Below are positions 22,329 to 30,831 of a DNA stretch of 35,558 bases, piece by piece. The notes under the pieces are model-generated. The model had not been told where the DNA came from, ran no database searches, and saw only the letters and a list, made by a program, of their open reading frames with translations. The stretch spans positions 1 through 35,558 of the forward strand of contig JANYGI010000117.1 in the NCBI GenBank assembly GCA_025362495.1, in the 5' to 3' direction. The translations under genes were made by a program, and so were the position numbers. This DNA is from Byssovorax sp. (lineage in GTDB: Bacteria; Myxococcota_A; Polyangia; Polyangiales; Polyangiaceae). Position 1 is the first letter of the stretch; the number at the start of each line of letters is the position of its first letter.

Positions 22329-23029
22329 CCAGCCTGCTCGATCAGTTCTTCGCGCCGACGTCGTTCTCGGCGGCGAGCGCGGCCGCGCACGCCGGCGTCG
22401 ATGCCGCTCGACTCGACCATTCGATTCTGCCGCCGTTCTCCGATGATGGCTCGACCGATGGCGAGGACGCGTGGGATACGGTGTGGCTCGGCGAGATCCC
22501 TTTGCCGCCGGTCGGAACCGGGTCCTCAACGATCAAGCTCCCGATCAAGATCAAGATCGACAAAACCACGAAGACGGGGGCCGCAAAACCGAAGGTCAAG
22601 AACACTGGGGGTGAGGCCATCGAAGGCACAATCACCGTGAAGTTCGTTCAGGAGGCTTTGCCCGCGATGGTCGCCGCCGCTGCGACGCTATATCCAGGCG
22701 CGGGCCCGTTCCCGATTCGGCACCCCAAAGCCACGATGGCGAAGCTCGACGCGGTCGAGATCTCCGGGTGGGCCGACGCTCCGGAGCCCGACGTGTTCGG
22801 CGTCTTCACCTGGACGCTGCAGATCCTCCAGGTCTCGATCGCCGCGCAGAACGGCAAGGGCGGGTCCGGCGTGAAGACGCCGAAAGTCGTCAAGACGTTC
22901 ATTCAGCCCGGCGACACGGACGGCGACGGGCACTTGCTCAACACGCGCGGCGACGTCATCCCCGGGGGCTCCGGCGAAGCATCGGCGGAAGCCATCAAGG
23001 AAGCTGCGAAAGCCGGGGCCGCACCGTGA
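22325..23029 (+). CDS. Baseplate-associated protein, unknown type
   Basis: 234 aa, ATGA overlap with the tape measure gene and GTGA overlap with the next. The N-terminal third is Asp/Ser/Pro-rich, the centre has beta strands (IKLPIKIKIDKTTKTG and GTITVKFVQEALPAM) and the C-terminus is Gly/Asp-rich (QPGDTDGDGHLLNTRGD). It occupies the slot of the Mu gp43 (gpN) DNA-circulation/tail-tip protein, but I see no clear family motif. A structural role at the tail tip is inferred from position. Confidence 0.6.
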   Translation: MTSLLDQFFAPTSFSAASAAAHAGVDAARLDHSILPPFSDDGSTDGEDAWDTVWLGEIPLPPVGTGSSTIKLPIKIKIDKTTKTGAAKPKVKNTGGEAIEGTITVKFVQEALPAMVAAAATLYPGAGPFPIRHPKATMAKLDAVEISGWADAPEPDVFGVFTWTLQILQVSIAAQNGKGGSGVKTPKVVKTFIQPGDTDGDGHLLNTRGDVIPGGSGEASAEAIKEAAKAGAAP

Positions 23030-24228
23030 GCGCCTCTGTCCAAATCGACGGCCACGACGTCTACACGCTGCGGCTCGCGCTGCCGCTGCTCGGTATCGGC
23101 TCGCTCGAGGCCGAGATCGATCTCGATCCCGGCGCGACGCCCCCGAGCGGGACGGTGCTGCTCGTGTTCGCCGTCGAGGACAAGCCCTCGATCTCGTACC
23201 TCGTGACCATCCTCCCGAGCATCGGTGGCGACGACGCCGGGCGCGAGGCGCTCGGCCGCTTCCGACTCTTCGCTGTCCAAGGCCGTGGCGCGCTTCGCGA
23301 GGCCATCGACGGGACCGACTACGCCGACATCGATCCTCGGCTCATCGTCGAAGACCTTGTAAGCGGCGAGGACTCGGACCTCACCTCGATTCAAAGCCTC
23401 TCGACGCTCCCCCGCTGGTCGACATCGGGCACGCCGAAGGCCTCGCTCACGCGGCTCTGCTCGCGCCTCGAGCTGGGCTGGCGCGTGCTCCCGAGCGGCG
23501 CAGTACGCGTCGCCGCGGAGACGTGGCCCGCGTACGCGACGGCGGCGCCGATCTACACCGCGGAGCCCGACGCTTACGGCCTCGCCGAGCTCGCGCTCGA
23601 CGCTCCCGATCTCCTCCCCGGGATGACCATCCTGCGGCCGGACGATCGCGCGGGCGACCCGTGGCGCGTCGCGGAGGTGGTGTACACGCTCGGCGACGGT
23701 GCCTTCCGGACGTCGATCCGCGTGCAGCTCGCGACCGGCGGACAGGGCCCGCAGCTCGAGCATTGGCGTCGCGCCGTTGGTGTCGCGCTCCCGCCGCTCC
23801 GGCTCTTCGTCCCCCACACCGCGACGGTCGTCGACCAAGACGCGAGCTCGGGCGCGCTCGGCCTGCGCCTTGACGGTCGCGATCCCCCGCTCCTCACCCT
23901 CGCCGCCGTCCCCTTCTGGCTCGGGCTCCCGGGCCGGCGCGTGCGGTTGCCGCTCGGCGCCCGCGTCCTCGTGCACTTCCTCGGCGGCAACGAGGACACG
24001 CCGGCGGTGCTCGGCCACGAGTGGGCCGGCGCCTTCGACGCGGAACAGATCGGCGACACGGCCGTTCCGCTGGCCAAGGTCGGTGACGTCGTCAACTGCG
24101 GATATTTCAGCGTCGGCACGGGCCCGGCGTACGCGCTCACGAAGGTGCCTCAGTTCGCCCCTGGCGCGACGCTGATCACCGGTTCAATTACGTCAGGCAC
24201 CGTGGCCGGCGGGAAGGTGGCGGGCTGA
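23026..24228 (+). CDS. Baseplate hub fused to OB-fold spike domain
   Basis: 400 aa from GTG 23026. Residues 1 to about 260 resemble the gpD / Mu gp44 hub (opening strands ASVQIDGHDVYTLRLALPLL, with LEHWRRAVG near the end). From about 265 a VgrG/gpV-like OB domain follows, with RRVRLPLGARVLVHFLGGNE and TPAVLGHEW. The end is Gly/Thr-rich (about 375-400), as in the beta-helical start of spikes. Mu-type phages usually encode hub and spike separately (gp44, gp45), so this is a fusion. It forms the membrane-puncturing tip. Confidence 0.72.
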   Translation: MSASVQIDGHDVYTLRLALPLLGIGSLEAEIDLDPGATPPSGTVLLVFAVEDKPSISYLVTILPSIGGDDAGREALGRFRLFAVQGRGALREAIDGTDYADIDPRLIVEDLVSGEDSDLTSIQSLSTLPRWSTSGTPKASLTRLCSRLELGWRVLPSGAVRVAAETWPAYATAAPIYTAEPDAYGLAELALDAPDLLPGMTILRPDDRAGDPWRVAEVVYTLGDGAFRTSIRVQLATGGQGPQLEHWRRAVGVALPPLRLFVPHTATVVDQDASSGALGLRLDGRDPPLLTLAAVPFWLGLPGRRVRLPLGARVLVHFLGGNEDTPAVLGHEWAGAFDAEQIGDTAVPLAKVGDVVNCGYFSVGTGPAYALTKVPQFAPGATLITGSITSGTVAGGKVAG

Positions 24229-24644
24229 TGCCGATCCTCGACTATGGCTCTGCTGTACGAATGTTCGCTGCCGACGGGACGCTCGACCCGGACTTCGACG
24301 GGCCTATGCTCACCGGGCCTCGCGTCGCACTCGAAGGAGTCGGCGTCGAGCTCTTCACGCTCGCCGGATCGAATCCCTACGATCTCAACATGGGCGTGCC
24401 GCGCCCCCTCCCGGGACTGGTGAACTTCACTGGCGGCGACGCCGCGCTACACCGGATCGAGGGTGACTACGTGGTCGCCGCACTTCGCGTGGCCAACGTG
24501 CTCCGCGCGCGCTTTGCCTTCCAACGCATCGCGCGCGGGCTCGTGCTCACCGGCGCGATCTCCACCGCCGACGGCATCATCTCTCCGCTCGTCGCCACCG
24601 TGGTCGACGCGATCAAGGTCCTCTTTCCGACGGTGCCAGCATGA
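24228..24644 (+). CDS. Baseplate wedge protein, gpW/gp25-like
   Basis: 138 aa. It overlaps the hub stop by one base (TGATG) and the next gene by 4 bp. The opening ILDYGSAVRMFAADGTLDPD and the central strand-helix pattern (VVAALRVANVLRARFAF) with a C-terminal helix fit the small Mu gp46 / gp25-like wedge proteins, which join hub to the J proteins and nucleate the sheath. Position between hub/spike and gpJ is exactly right. Motif evidence is moderate. Confidence 0.62.
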   Translation: MPILDYGSAVRMFAADGTLDPDFDGPMLTGPRVALEGVGVELFTLAGSNPYDLNMGVPRPLPGLVNFTGGDAALHRIEGDYVVAALRVANVLRARFAFQRIARGLVLTGAISTADGIISPLVATVVDAIKVLFPTVPA

Positions 24645-25789
24645 GCGTTTCCGACGTCCTCACCAACCCACGTTCGCAGCCCGCGATTGTGCTCGATCTG
24701 CTCCAGCGCTTCGCCGCGGGGAACCTCAACGCGAACGGGTGGCAAGCGCAGCAATTCGCGCGCATCGCCACCGAGGTGAACGCCGACACGATCGCGGCCT
24801 ACGAGGTCAATCGAAAGCTCATCTTCGACGGCGGGTATATCTCGACCGCGACCGGCGTCTATCTCGACCTCGCGGCCACCTGGTACGGCGAGAAGCGCGC
24901 CGCGGCGACGAGCGCGATCGTTCAGCTCCACCTTGCGGACGGCGTCGGCGGTGGGCCCTACTCGCTCAAGCCCGGCCAGGTCGCGCAGTGGGATCCGCCT
25001 GGCGCCGGCCTCGGGCCGCCCCTCTACTACCGATCGACGCAGACGATTGACATCCACGCGAACGGCTCTGTCGATGTGCTCTTCGCGGCGGACGCCCCGG
25101 GCGCGAAGTACAACGTCGCTCCGGGCTCGATCACGTCGCTGAAGACGCCCGTGCCCGGCGTCGTCGTCACCTCGCCGGCCATCCCCGGACAGGGCTCGAT
25201 CCTCGTTGTCGCTGGCACGGACCGCGAGAGCGACGACCTGCTCCGTCTTCGGTGCCTGCTCAAGCTCTCCACGCTGGGTACGGGCTGGGCAAAGAAGACG
25301 ATCGAGAGCCTCATCCTCGACAACTTCCCCGCCGTCACGCGGCTGCTCGTGCGCGACCCTGGCGGCGTTCCCGGCGTGCCCGACTGCTACCTTGCGGGCC
25401 CCTCGTCGCCGGTCAACCCGGCTACAGCGCTGGCCGTCTACGACTTCTTGCGCGACCCGGTGCGCAAGCCTGTCGGCAACCAGCCTGTGCGAGCTTACCA
25501 GGCCTCGCTGTTGACGAAGACGATCAGCGTGCAGACGTACACCAACGGCAGCAACCCCAACGTTCTCGTCGATGAGGCAGCGCGTCTATTCGCCTTCCAA
25601 GGCCAGCTCGGCCTTGGAGTGAAGGTGTTCTCGTCGCGCGTGGTAGACGAGCTCGTCGACGAACCCACGGGCGCCCTCGCGGTGAGCGTGGTGGACGCCG
25701 CGACATCGCTGCAGCTCGTCGACTTCCAACCGCTCTTCAGCGACGCCGTCGTCTTCGCGCCAACCTTCCTCCCCGCGATTGTGGTGTGA
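24641..25789 (+). CDS. Baseplate protein J-like (Mu gp47)
   Basis: 382 aa. Features of the baseplate J family: an N-terminal helix, then AATWYGEKRAAATSAIVQLH, the strand-rich GAKYNVAPGSITSLKTP, and the characteristic GTDRESDDLLRLRCLLKLST followed by a ferredoxin-like part with a DPGGVPG loop. J proteins form the wedge ring that triggers sheath contraction. ATGA overlap before and GTGA overlap after. Confidence 0.85.
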   Translation: MSVSDVLTNPRSQPAIVLDLLQRFAAGNLNANGWQAQQFARIATEVNADTIAAYEVNRKLIFDGGYISTATGVYLDLAATWYGEKRAAATSAIVQLHLADGVGGGPYSLKPGQVAQWDPPGAGLGPPLYYRSTQTIDIHANGSVDVLFAADAPGAKYNVAPGSITSLKTPVPGVVVTSPAIPGQGSILVVAGTDRESDDLLRLRCLLKLSTLGTGWAKKTIESLILDNFPAVTRLLVRDPGGVPGVPDCYLAGPSSPVNPATALAVYDFLRDPVRKPVGNQPVRAYQASLLTKTISVQTYTNGSNPNVLVDEAARLFAFQGQLGLGVKVFSSRVVDELVDEPTGALAVSVVDAATSLQLVDFQPLFSDAVVFAPTFLPAIVV

Positions 25790-26592
25790 CCATGGCCGAC
25801 GAGCTCCGCGATGTCGCACAGACGATCTTCCCGCAGCCGGTGACGCAGGGGGCGCGCGCGCAGGCGTTCCTCGGCGGTATCGGCGAAGCGCTCGACGCGC
25901 AGACGGTCCTCGACAAGCAGGCTCTGAAAGCGCGCTACGCCGACGGCGTCGTGATGGGCGAGGTGGCCGCCTCGCTCGGCGTGGTGCGGCTCCCGACGAC
26001 GGGCGACACGGAGCGGCTGCGGCGCCTCGGCGCGGCCAAGGATCTCGTGCGCTACCCGAACGAGACCGACGCCCAGTTCGAGGGGCGCATCGACTCGGCG
26101 ATCGCGGACGCGCGGCTGCTCACCACGATCGAAGGGCTCAAGCGCCAGCTCGTCGCCTTCGGCCTCAACGACATTGAGGTCATTGAGGAGTGGGCGACGT
26201 CGCTTGGCGCGCCCGGCTCGACGTTCGCAGAGCGGTGGACCGTAGTGCTCGGGCCGAGCTTTGGCGCGCTGGGATGGAGGCCGCTCACGCTGCCGTTCAA
26301 GCTCGGCGCGCCGACGGTGCTCGGCGTCGCGGGGATGACGCGCGCGCAGATTGCGAACGTCGTGCGGATCCTCCTCGCGTGGAAGACGGCCTCCTCGAAG
26401 GTGATCGCGATCGTGTTCCGCTTCGGGGACTTCCCCGTGCTCGGCTGCGGCGGGCTCAAGCTCCCGTTCAAGCTCGGCGGCTCGGGCGGAGCGGCGGGGA
26501 GTGGTTATGCGCGTCGGCCCGTGGGGGAGAATGGCGCGCTCGGGAAACATGCGCTCGGCGGCTTCAAGCTGGGCACGGCGTACACGGTTTGA
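25786..26592 (+). CDS. Tail protein I / Mu gp48-like baseplate periphery protein
   Basis: 268 aa from GTG 25786 (overlap with J) or 266 aa from ATG 25792. The first half is helical (IGEALDAQTVLDKQALKARY, and LLTTIEGLKRQLVAFGLND), as in tail protein I / gp48. The second half has strands and a repeated LPFKLG motif (LTLPFKLGAPTVLG and LKLPFKLGGSGGAAG), ending in a Gly-rich tail. It probably links wedges to tail fibres. Confidence 0.65.
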   Translation: MTMADELRDVAQTIFPQPVTQGARAQAFLGGIGEALDAQTVLDKQALKARYADGVVMGEVAASLGVVRLPTTGDTERLRRLGAAKDLVRYPNETDAQFEGRIDSAIADARLLTTIEGLKRQLVAFGLNDIEVIEEWATSLGAPGSTFAERWTVVLGPSFGALGWRPLTLPFKLGAPTVLGVAGMTRAQIANVVRILLAWKTASSKVIAIVFRFGDFPVLGCGGLKLPFKLGGSGGAAGSGYARRPVGENGALGKHALGGFKLGTAYTV

Positions 26593-26604
26593 AAGGCGGC
26601 TGAT

Positions 26605-27774
26605 ATGAGTTCTCTTCGTGGTGGTCTGTCTGCATTCTGGACTTCGATTCGCGACCTCGTCGACACCGACGACGTCACGCACACGAGCCTTTACGTCGAG
26701 GGTATCCAGCGCCTCGCGGATCGATCGATGTGGCTGCTGGGTGCGATCGACGGCGCGGCATCTGATCTTGCCAGCGCCTCGCTCGGCACCGCGGCGAAGG
26801 TGACCGGATCGGTCGACCTCTCGACGCTGGTCTACGACCCGATCGCGGGGGCCTTGAACGGGCGCACGATACAGATCCAGAGCGACACGAGCGCGGTCAT
26901 CACGGTGACCTTCGGCGTCGGCGCTGGCCTCGCGCCCACCGGACCGGCCGACGTGGTGACGGCCATCCTCGCGGCGAGCAGCGGGAACCCCTCCGCGCTT
27001 GTCGGTCCGGCATCGAACCTCAAGATCAGCAGCGCGACGACCGGCGGCACCGGCGTCATCACCATCATCGGCGGCTCGGCGCTGGCGCTCCTCGGCTTCA
27101 CGGCCGGGCAGACCGCCACGGGCGCGAGCGCGGGTGGGGACGGCATCTCGAGGATTGCCGGGGCGGCGATTACCGGCGCGAGCTTCAACCTCGCCGCGGG
27201 CACGCTGCGATCGATGCTCCAGACGGTCGCAAATGGCGCGGCGAGCGCCGCCGCGTTTGCCACCCTCGCCGCTCGCGTCTCCGCACGCGCGGGAGGGGCC
27301 GCCGGTGCTTCGATCGCTCGGATCTCGTCCGCCGCTCCGATCGTCACCGGCGGCACCTGGTCGATCCTCGGCTCCGGGGATTACCTCACCAACAACATCG
27401 GCGCCTGCGATCTCACGATCCTTCTGAGCGACGAAGCGGCCCCGCAAGGCTCGACGCTCACGGCGGTATCTGTCCCGATCCAGCCCGCGGCGCACGCCTC
27501 GATCGCTGGCCTCACTCTCCCGCAACTCGGCCTCTACAAGATCAGCAACACCGGCGTTTCCACGCAGATCGGCGGGACTGTAGTCGACCCGTCCCCCAAC
27601 GCCACCGCATACAGCCTACTTCATTCGCTCACGCTCACGCTCTCCGGCCCGTCCGAAGTGATCGACCGCTCGGCCTATCGCTACGCGGTCCAGGTGACCT
27701 CCGAGCACGTCGGCGCGAATGCGATCGTCGGCTGCTACGTGTTCGGCGCTGTGGCGACAACTACGATCCTGTAA
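26605..27774 (+). CDS. Fibre-like distal tail protein sharing a sheath-insert domain
   Basis: 389 aa, last gene of the structural operon. The N-terminus (SSLRGGLSAFWTSIRDLVDT) is probably the baseplate anchor. Residues about 70-175 (GSVDLSTLVYDPIAGALNGR, then TIQIQSDTSAVITVTFG) resemble the tandem insert of the sheath (GTVDLTSLTY... AGLTLIINPN). Thereafter come helical Ala/Ser-rich and beta-rich segments. The position suits the receptor-binding fibre, but no chaperone gene follows. Its stop is only 4 bp from the convergent lipoprotein gene. Confidence 0.6.
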   Translation: MSSLRGGLSAFWTSIRDLVDTDDVTHTSLYVEGIQRLADRSMWLLGAIDGAASDLASASLGTAAKVTGSVDLSTLVYDPIAGALNGRTIQIQSDTSAVITVTFGVGAGLAPTGPADVVTAILAASSGNPSALVGPASNLKISSATTGGTGVITIIGGSALALLGFTAGQTATGASAGGDGISRIAGAAITGASFNLAAGTLRSMLQTVANGAASAAAFATLAARVSARAGGAAGASIARISSAAPIVTGGTWSILGSGDYLTNNIGACDLTILLSDEAAPQGSTLTAVSVPIQPAAHASIAGLTLPQLGLYKISNTGVSTQIGGTVVDPSPNATAYSLLHSLTLTLSGPSEVIDRSAYRYAVQVTSEHVGANAIVGCYVFGAVATTTIL

Positions 27775-27778
27775 TCGG

Positions 27779-28513
27779 TCAATCGTGCATTCCCGTCGCG
27801 CCAACGAAGGCCGACGGGGAGACCTCGGCGAGGATCGGTTGCGCTGCGAGGTCACTGCCTACGGGGCTGCTCACCGTGCACGAGCCAGCCTTGGCAAAAA
27901 GCGGTGTGCCCTGCGGTGCGTCGGGGCCAAGCGCATAGACGTGGAGTTCCTCAGTACACGATGGCTCTGTCTTCGCCGCGTACCCATGGTCGAAGTTGGA
28001 AGGGCATGCGCCAAAAGGCACGTAGTAGAAGAGTACCTCTTGAGTGCACGCGGCGTCGAGGTATCGAATCGACTGGTACGGCGATGCCGTTCGCATGTTC
28101 GGCAGGCACCGATCGATCCCGTCGGCCGCGCGCTGGAACGAACAATTCCCGCCGAGCTGCGAATCAAACCACCCTCCCGCGATGTACTCGCGCGATCCAT
28201 CGTCGCCGAGGCGATACCGGGCCTTGAGGCGGGCGCCGCTGATAGCCCCGCCGGAACCGGGGATCCCTTGCTGGCCGACCGCGCCCGCGGCTCCCGCCGG
28301 GCCGATGGCGCCCGGTGCTCCAGCGGGGCCGACCGGGCCCGCCGGGCCGACATCGCCCGCCAGGCCGGGCTCTCCCGCCTCGCCCTTCGCGCCTTGCACA
28401 CCGGCGACCCCCGCCGGACCTCGTGCCCCGTCGACGCCGTTTGCAGGATCGCTGCCGCAGCCTAACCCGAAGCACGCAAGGATCCCGAGCACCGCGATTC
28501 GCATGGACCTCAT
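27779..28513 (-). CDS. Collagen-like lipoprotein (lysogenic-conversion candidate)
   Basis: 244 aa, encoded against the late genes. Residues 1-19 form a signal peptide (MRSMRIAVLGILACFGLGC) with an imperfect lipobox at Cys19. Residues 26-88 are about 21 uninterrupted Gly-X-Y triplets (GPAGPVGPAGAPGAIGPAGA). The remaining 155 residues form a domain with six cysteines, likely disulfide-bonded, so it should be exported. ATG 28513 or 28504 could start it. Opposite orientation, its own intergenic promoter region and an exported product are typical of phage moron genes expressed in the lysogen. It could instead be a tail-associated adhesin, but the signal peptide argues against that. Confidence 0.82.
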   Translation of the reverse strand: MRSMRIAVLGILACFGLGCGSDPANGVDGARGPAGVAGVQGAKGEAGEPGLAGDVGPAGPVGPAGAPGAIGPAGAAGAVGQQGIPGSGGAISGARLKARYRLGDDGSREYIAGGWFDSQLGGNCSFQRAADGIDRCLPNMRTASPYQSIRYLDAACTQEVLFYYVPFGACPSNFDHGYAAKTEPSCTEELHVYALGPDAPQGTPLFAKAGSCTVSSPVGSDLAAQPILAEVSPSAFVGATGMHD

Positions 28514-28601
28514 GCTCGCTACGCGTCGGCCGGAGTCAATACGATCGTGCGAACGCCCTGTGCGGTGGCACGATTCTCCAATTTAGTGCTACCGTGTCCC
28601 G
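28514..28601. promoter_or_regulatory. Divergent promoter region with late element copy 3
   Basis: GTGGCACGAT (28565-28574), 11 bp, GTGCTACC (28586-28593), then 8 bp to ATG 28602: the same layout and start distance as at 7677. The minus-strand lipoprotein gene starts at 28513, so both genes must be driven from this 88-bp interval. No ribosome binding site precedes 28602. Confidence 0.6.
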
Positions 28602-29033
28602 ATGACGTTCGCCTACGATCCGTACCTGACGCCGGGCGTCCAGGCGCAGTTACCGCGCAGTTCGCCGCTGGTGCTCTTCACCGCGCAGCAGCTCGCGGCC
28701 GCTGGCGCGAAGACGGACCCGCAGGCCACCACCGTCGTCATCCCGCCCGGGGCGACCAGCGGCACGATGTTCGTCACGTACGCGGCTGGCTCAGGCGCTA
28801 CCGGCGGCGTCGCGCGCGGCGACATCTTCGTCGGCGCCGCGCCCACCGGTGCGCTCGCGTTCTGCAACGACGCCCGCCCGTACTACTTCAACCCCGATGC
28901 CGGCGGCGTCGAGCAGGCCTTCCCGCTCGACGATGTCCCCCTCGCCACCTGCGCGCAGATCAGCGTCCAGGCCTGGGAAAAGGGCGACGTCGCCCACCCT
29001 GGCACGATCTCGATCCGCTTCGTGTTCCGCTGA
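28602..29033 (+). CDS. Unknown 143-aa beta-rich protein, first gene of the right late operon
   Basis: Starts MTFAYDPYLTPGVQAQLPRS. Mostly predicted strands (TTVVIPPGATSGTMFVTYAA, and TISIRFVFR at the end) with two cysteines; no signal peptide or membrane segment. The family is not recognised. It is driven by the same element as the terminase genes, so it is probably made late. A small virion or tail-fibre accessory protein, or a lysis-related factor, are possible. Confidence 0.65.
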   Translation: MTFAYDPYLTPGVQAQLPRSSPLVLFTAQQLAAAGAKTDPQATTVVIPPGATSGTMFVTYAAGSGATGGVARGDIFVGAAPTGALAFCNDARPYYFNPDAGGVEQAFPLDDVPLATCAQISVQAWEKGDVAHPGTISIRFVFR

Positions 29034-29113
29034 AAGCAAAGCGGTCCTCGACGACGCGTCAACGCCGAAGAGGACCTCATCACCATCCCCGAATGACCGG
29101 AGACAGCAACGTA

Positions 29114-29389
29114 ATGATGAGCGTACGACCCCAAGCCCCCAAGGCCAATAGCCGCGACGTCCAGGCCGTGATCGCCTGTGTCCTCCTCCTCGCGAGCGTC
29201 GCGTTCGCCACGTTCCGCACCCGCGCCCTGAGCACCGCGCCGACGGGCGCGCCCGTCGAGCTCCTGGCCGTCGACGACGGCGGGCCGCCCGAGCCGCCCC
29301 CGGACGATCCAGACTCGCGGCTCTCGCCCACGCTGCCGCTGCCGCCGCCGAAGGCGTCAACGCCGTCAACGGTGCTGGCGGCGCGATGA
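29114..29389 (+). CDS. Single-span membrane protein with Pro-rich tail (possible holin/spanin)
   Basis: 91 aa from ATG 29114 (29117 also possible; GGAGA lies about 11 nt upstream). A short basic N-terminus precedes one hydrophobic span (VQAVIACVLLLASVAFATF, about residues 16-34), followed by a Pro/Asp-rich tail (LLAVDDGGPPEPPPDDPDSR). One span plus a Pro-rich periplasmic stretch suits a spanin or a small holin accessory. It overlaps the next membrane protein by 4 bp. A 7-bp hairpin (29043-29049 with 29070-29076) lies upstream. Confidence 0.6.
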   Translation: MMSVRPQAPKANSRDVQAVIACVLLLASVAFATFRTRALSTAPTGAPVELLAVDDGGPPEPPPDDPDSRLSPTLPLPPPKASTPSTVLAAR

Positions 29390-29844
29390 ACATCGACGCC
29401 GACGCGCTGGCCAAGCTCCTCGATCGCTTCGGGCTCCCCACCGTCTACCTCGCCGTCATCGCCTGGCTCGTGTGGAAGTTCATCAACGGCCCGGCGATGG
29501 TGCTCGCCGCGAGGCTGGGCGACGGCTTCGGCGTGCTCGCGAAGAGCGGCAGCGAGTTCCTCGCGCGGCTCACCGCGTCGATGGATGCGACGCACGTCGA
29601 GCACGTCGAGGCGAAGAGCCACGCCTCGGCGGGCGTCGCCGAGCTCAAGGCCACGATCACGGCCGAGAGCACCGCCACGCGCGAGCACGTGACCGCCAAG
29701 GTCGAGAGCCTGCGCGAGCGGGTGAGCGCCGCCGAAACGAGCATCGAGGGCACCGTGCGCCAGGCGACGGGCGAGCACGCGGCGTACACGGGCCCTGGTC
29801 CACGCGGGAGCGCGGCGACGCTGCCGGAAGGGTCACGGAAGTGA
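29386..29844 (+). CDS. Membrane-anchored coiled-coil protein (possible holin or spanin)
   Basis: 152 aa. One N-terminal membrane span (GLPTVYLAVIAWLVWKFI, about residues 16-33) is followed by a long charged helix (about 60-130, HVEAKSHASAGVAELKATIT onward) predicted to form a coiled coil. Lysis-cassette membrane proteins often look like this, including type II spanins and Mu-type holin partners. Tight coupling to the 91-aa membrane protein upstream and the charged helical protein downstream supports a lysis unit. No enzyme domain is visible. Confidence 0.6.
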   Translation: MNIDADALAKLLDRFGLPTVYLAVIAWLVWKFINGPAMVLAARLGDGFGVLAKSGSEFLARLTASMDATHVEHVEAKSHASAGVAELKATITAESTATREHVTAKVESLRERVSAAETSIEGTVRQATGEHAAYTGPGPRGSAATLPEGSRK

Positions 29845-30173
29845 GCACCATCGTAAGCGACGCCCTCCCACTCCCGCCGCGCAACGTCTTCGCCTCGGCG
29901 CAGCGCCGCGTCCTCGACCTCGAGGAGCAGCACGGCCGCAACGTGCGCGACGAGGTCGAGCACCACGCGATTGCCAAGCGCGCGACGGCGAAGCGCGAGA
30001 GCAGCGAGCGCGCCCTCGCCGAGGCCTTCGATGTCGAGCGCAAGGCCTACACGGCGTGGCGCGCCGACGAGGACGCCGCCCGCGTCGCTGAAGAGAAGCG
30101 CCGCGCTGCGCTGCTCCCGGCGCCCGCGCCGGCGGCGCCGGACGAGCCGTCGATGGCGCCCCGGGGCCCGTGA
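29841..30173 (+). CDS. 110-aa charged helical protein
   Basis: GTG 29841, 4-bp overlap with the gene before. Almost entirely one long helix rich in Arg, Glu and Ala (RRVLDLEEQHGRNVRDEVEH to about residue 90), then a Pro/Ala tail. There is no signal peptide or membrane segment. It may be a soluble partner of the membrane proteins upstream. The function is not known. Confidence 0.6.
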   Translation: MSTIVSDALPLPPRNVFASAQRRVLDLEEQHGRNVRDEVEHHAIAKRATAKRESSERALAEAFDVERKAYTAWRADEDAARVAEEKRRAALLPAPAPAAPDEPSMAPRGP

Positions 30174-30181
30174 CCGCCCCC

Positions 30182-30203
30182 GGCGCCGTCGCAACGCGGC
30201 GCC
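30182..30203. terminator. Small hairpin after gene 29841
   Basis: GGCGCCG (30182-30188) and CGGCGCC (30197-30203), 7-bp perfect stem with an 8-nt loop, 9 bp after the stop codon. It is followed by the ribosome binding site of gene 30253. Probably an attenuator or processing site. Confidence 0.35.
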
Positions 30204-30252
30204 TGCTCGCCCTCTCCGGGGCTTCGTTCTCGCACCCTCGTCGAGGTGACCC

Positions 30253-30831
30253 GTGCACGCGCTCCCGCCCTGCCCCGATCTCACCTGGTACTTCGGCAGC
30301 GCGGAGAGCGCGGCTGGCGGCCTCAAGTCCCGCACCGGGGCTCAGCTCGAGACAGCGTCGATCGGTCAGGGCCGCTCGCCATCCCACGACGCCGAGAGCG
30401 CCCTCGGCCGGCGCTTCGATCCGCACGGCGATGTCGAGCGCGCCCGCGGCATCTTCCGCGCGCTGCAGCGGCTCTCCGTGGGCCAGCGCGACGTCCTCGC
30501 GCGCGCGTACGGAACGCACAACCTCGAGCAGCTCGTCGAGCGCGCCTACCACCGCGACGAGGCCGCGCGCCATCGCCTCCTCGCGGCCTTCGGCGAGTAC
30601 ACCCCGATCGCCGTCCTCGACCCCGCCGCGCGCCTCGTTGCGAGGCCCAGCCGGGCCAAGGGCGCGGTCCCCGCGGACGCCGATGCGCTGCTCGCCGACG
30701 CCCAGGCGCTGCTCGCGGCCGCCCTCGCCGCGTACCTGGCGGCCCGCGCGCCGGCCCGCGCCGAGCTCGCCGCATACCGCGCGCCGGCGCCCCCACCCCG
30801 CACCGCCACGGAGTACCTCTCGACATGGTGA
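30253..30831 (+). CDS. Unknown 192-aa protein
   Basis: GTG 30253 follows GAGGTGA (30243-30249), which sets the start. The N-terminus (LPPCPDLTWYFGSAESAAGG) is short and polar. A helical middle (VERARGIFRALQRLSVGQRD and VLARAYGTHNLEQLVERAYH) is followed by an Ala-rich helix. The L-x-x-(R/H)-Y-G pattern is vaguely like phage antiterminator or RNA-polymerase-associated regulators, but no motif is decisive. It overlaps the tandem-HTH gene by 7 bp, which hints at a regulatory pair. Confidence 0.55.
   Translation: MHALPPCPDLTWYFGSAESAAGGLKSRTGAQLETASIGQGRSPSHDAESALGRRFDPHGDVERARGIFRALQRLSVGQRDVLARAYGTHNLEQLVERAYHRDEAARHRLLAAFGEYTPIAVLDPAARLVARPSRAKGAVPADADALLADAQALLAAALAAYLAARAPARAELAAYRAPAPPPRTATEYLSTW

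Noticed and set aside
8388-27774. Transposable Mu-like phage
   Set aside because: The structural genes follow the Mu order, but no transposase A/B genes or Mu-type ends are present. The prophage has a tyrosine integrase and an 18-bp att repeat instead of a 5-bp target duplication.
26605-27774. Diversity-generating retroelement acting on the fibre gene
   Set aside because: No reverse transcriptase and no template/variable repeat pair are visible in the window.
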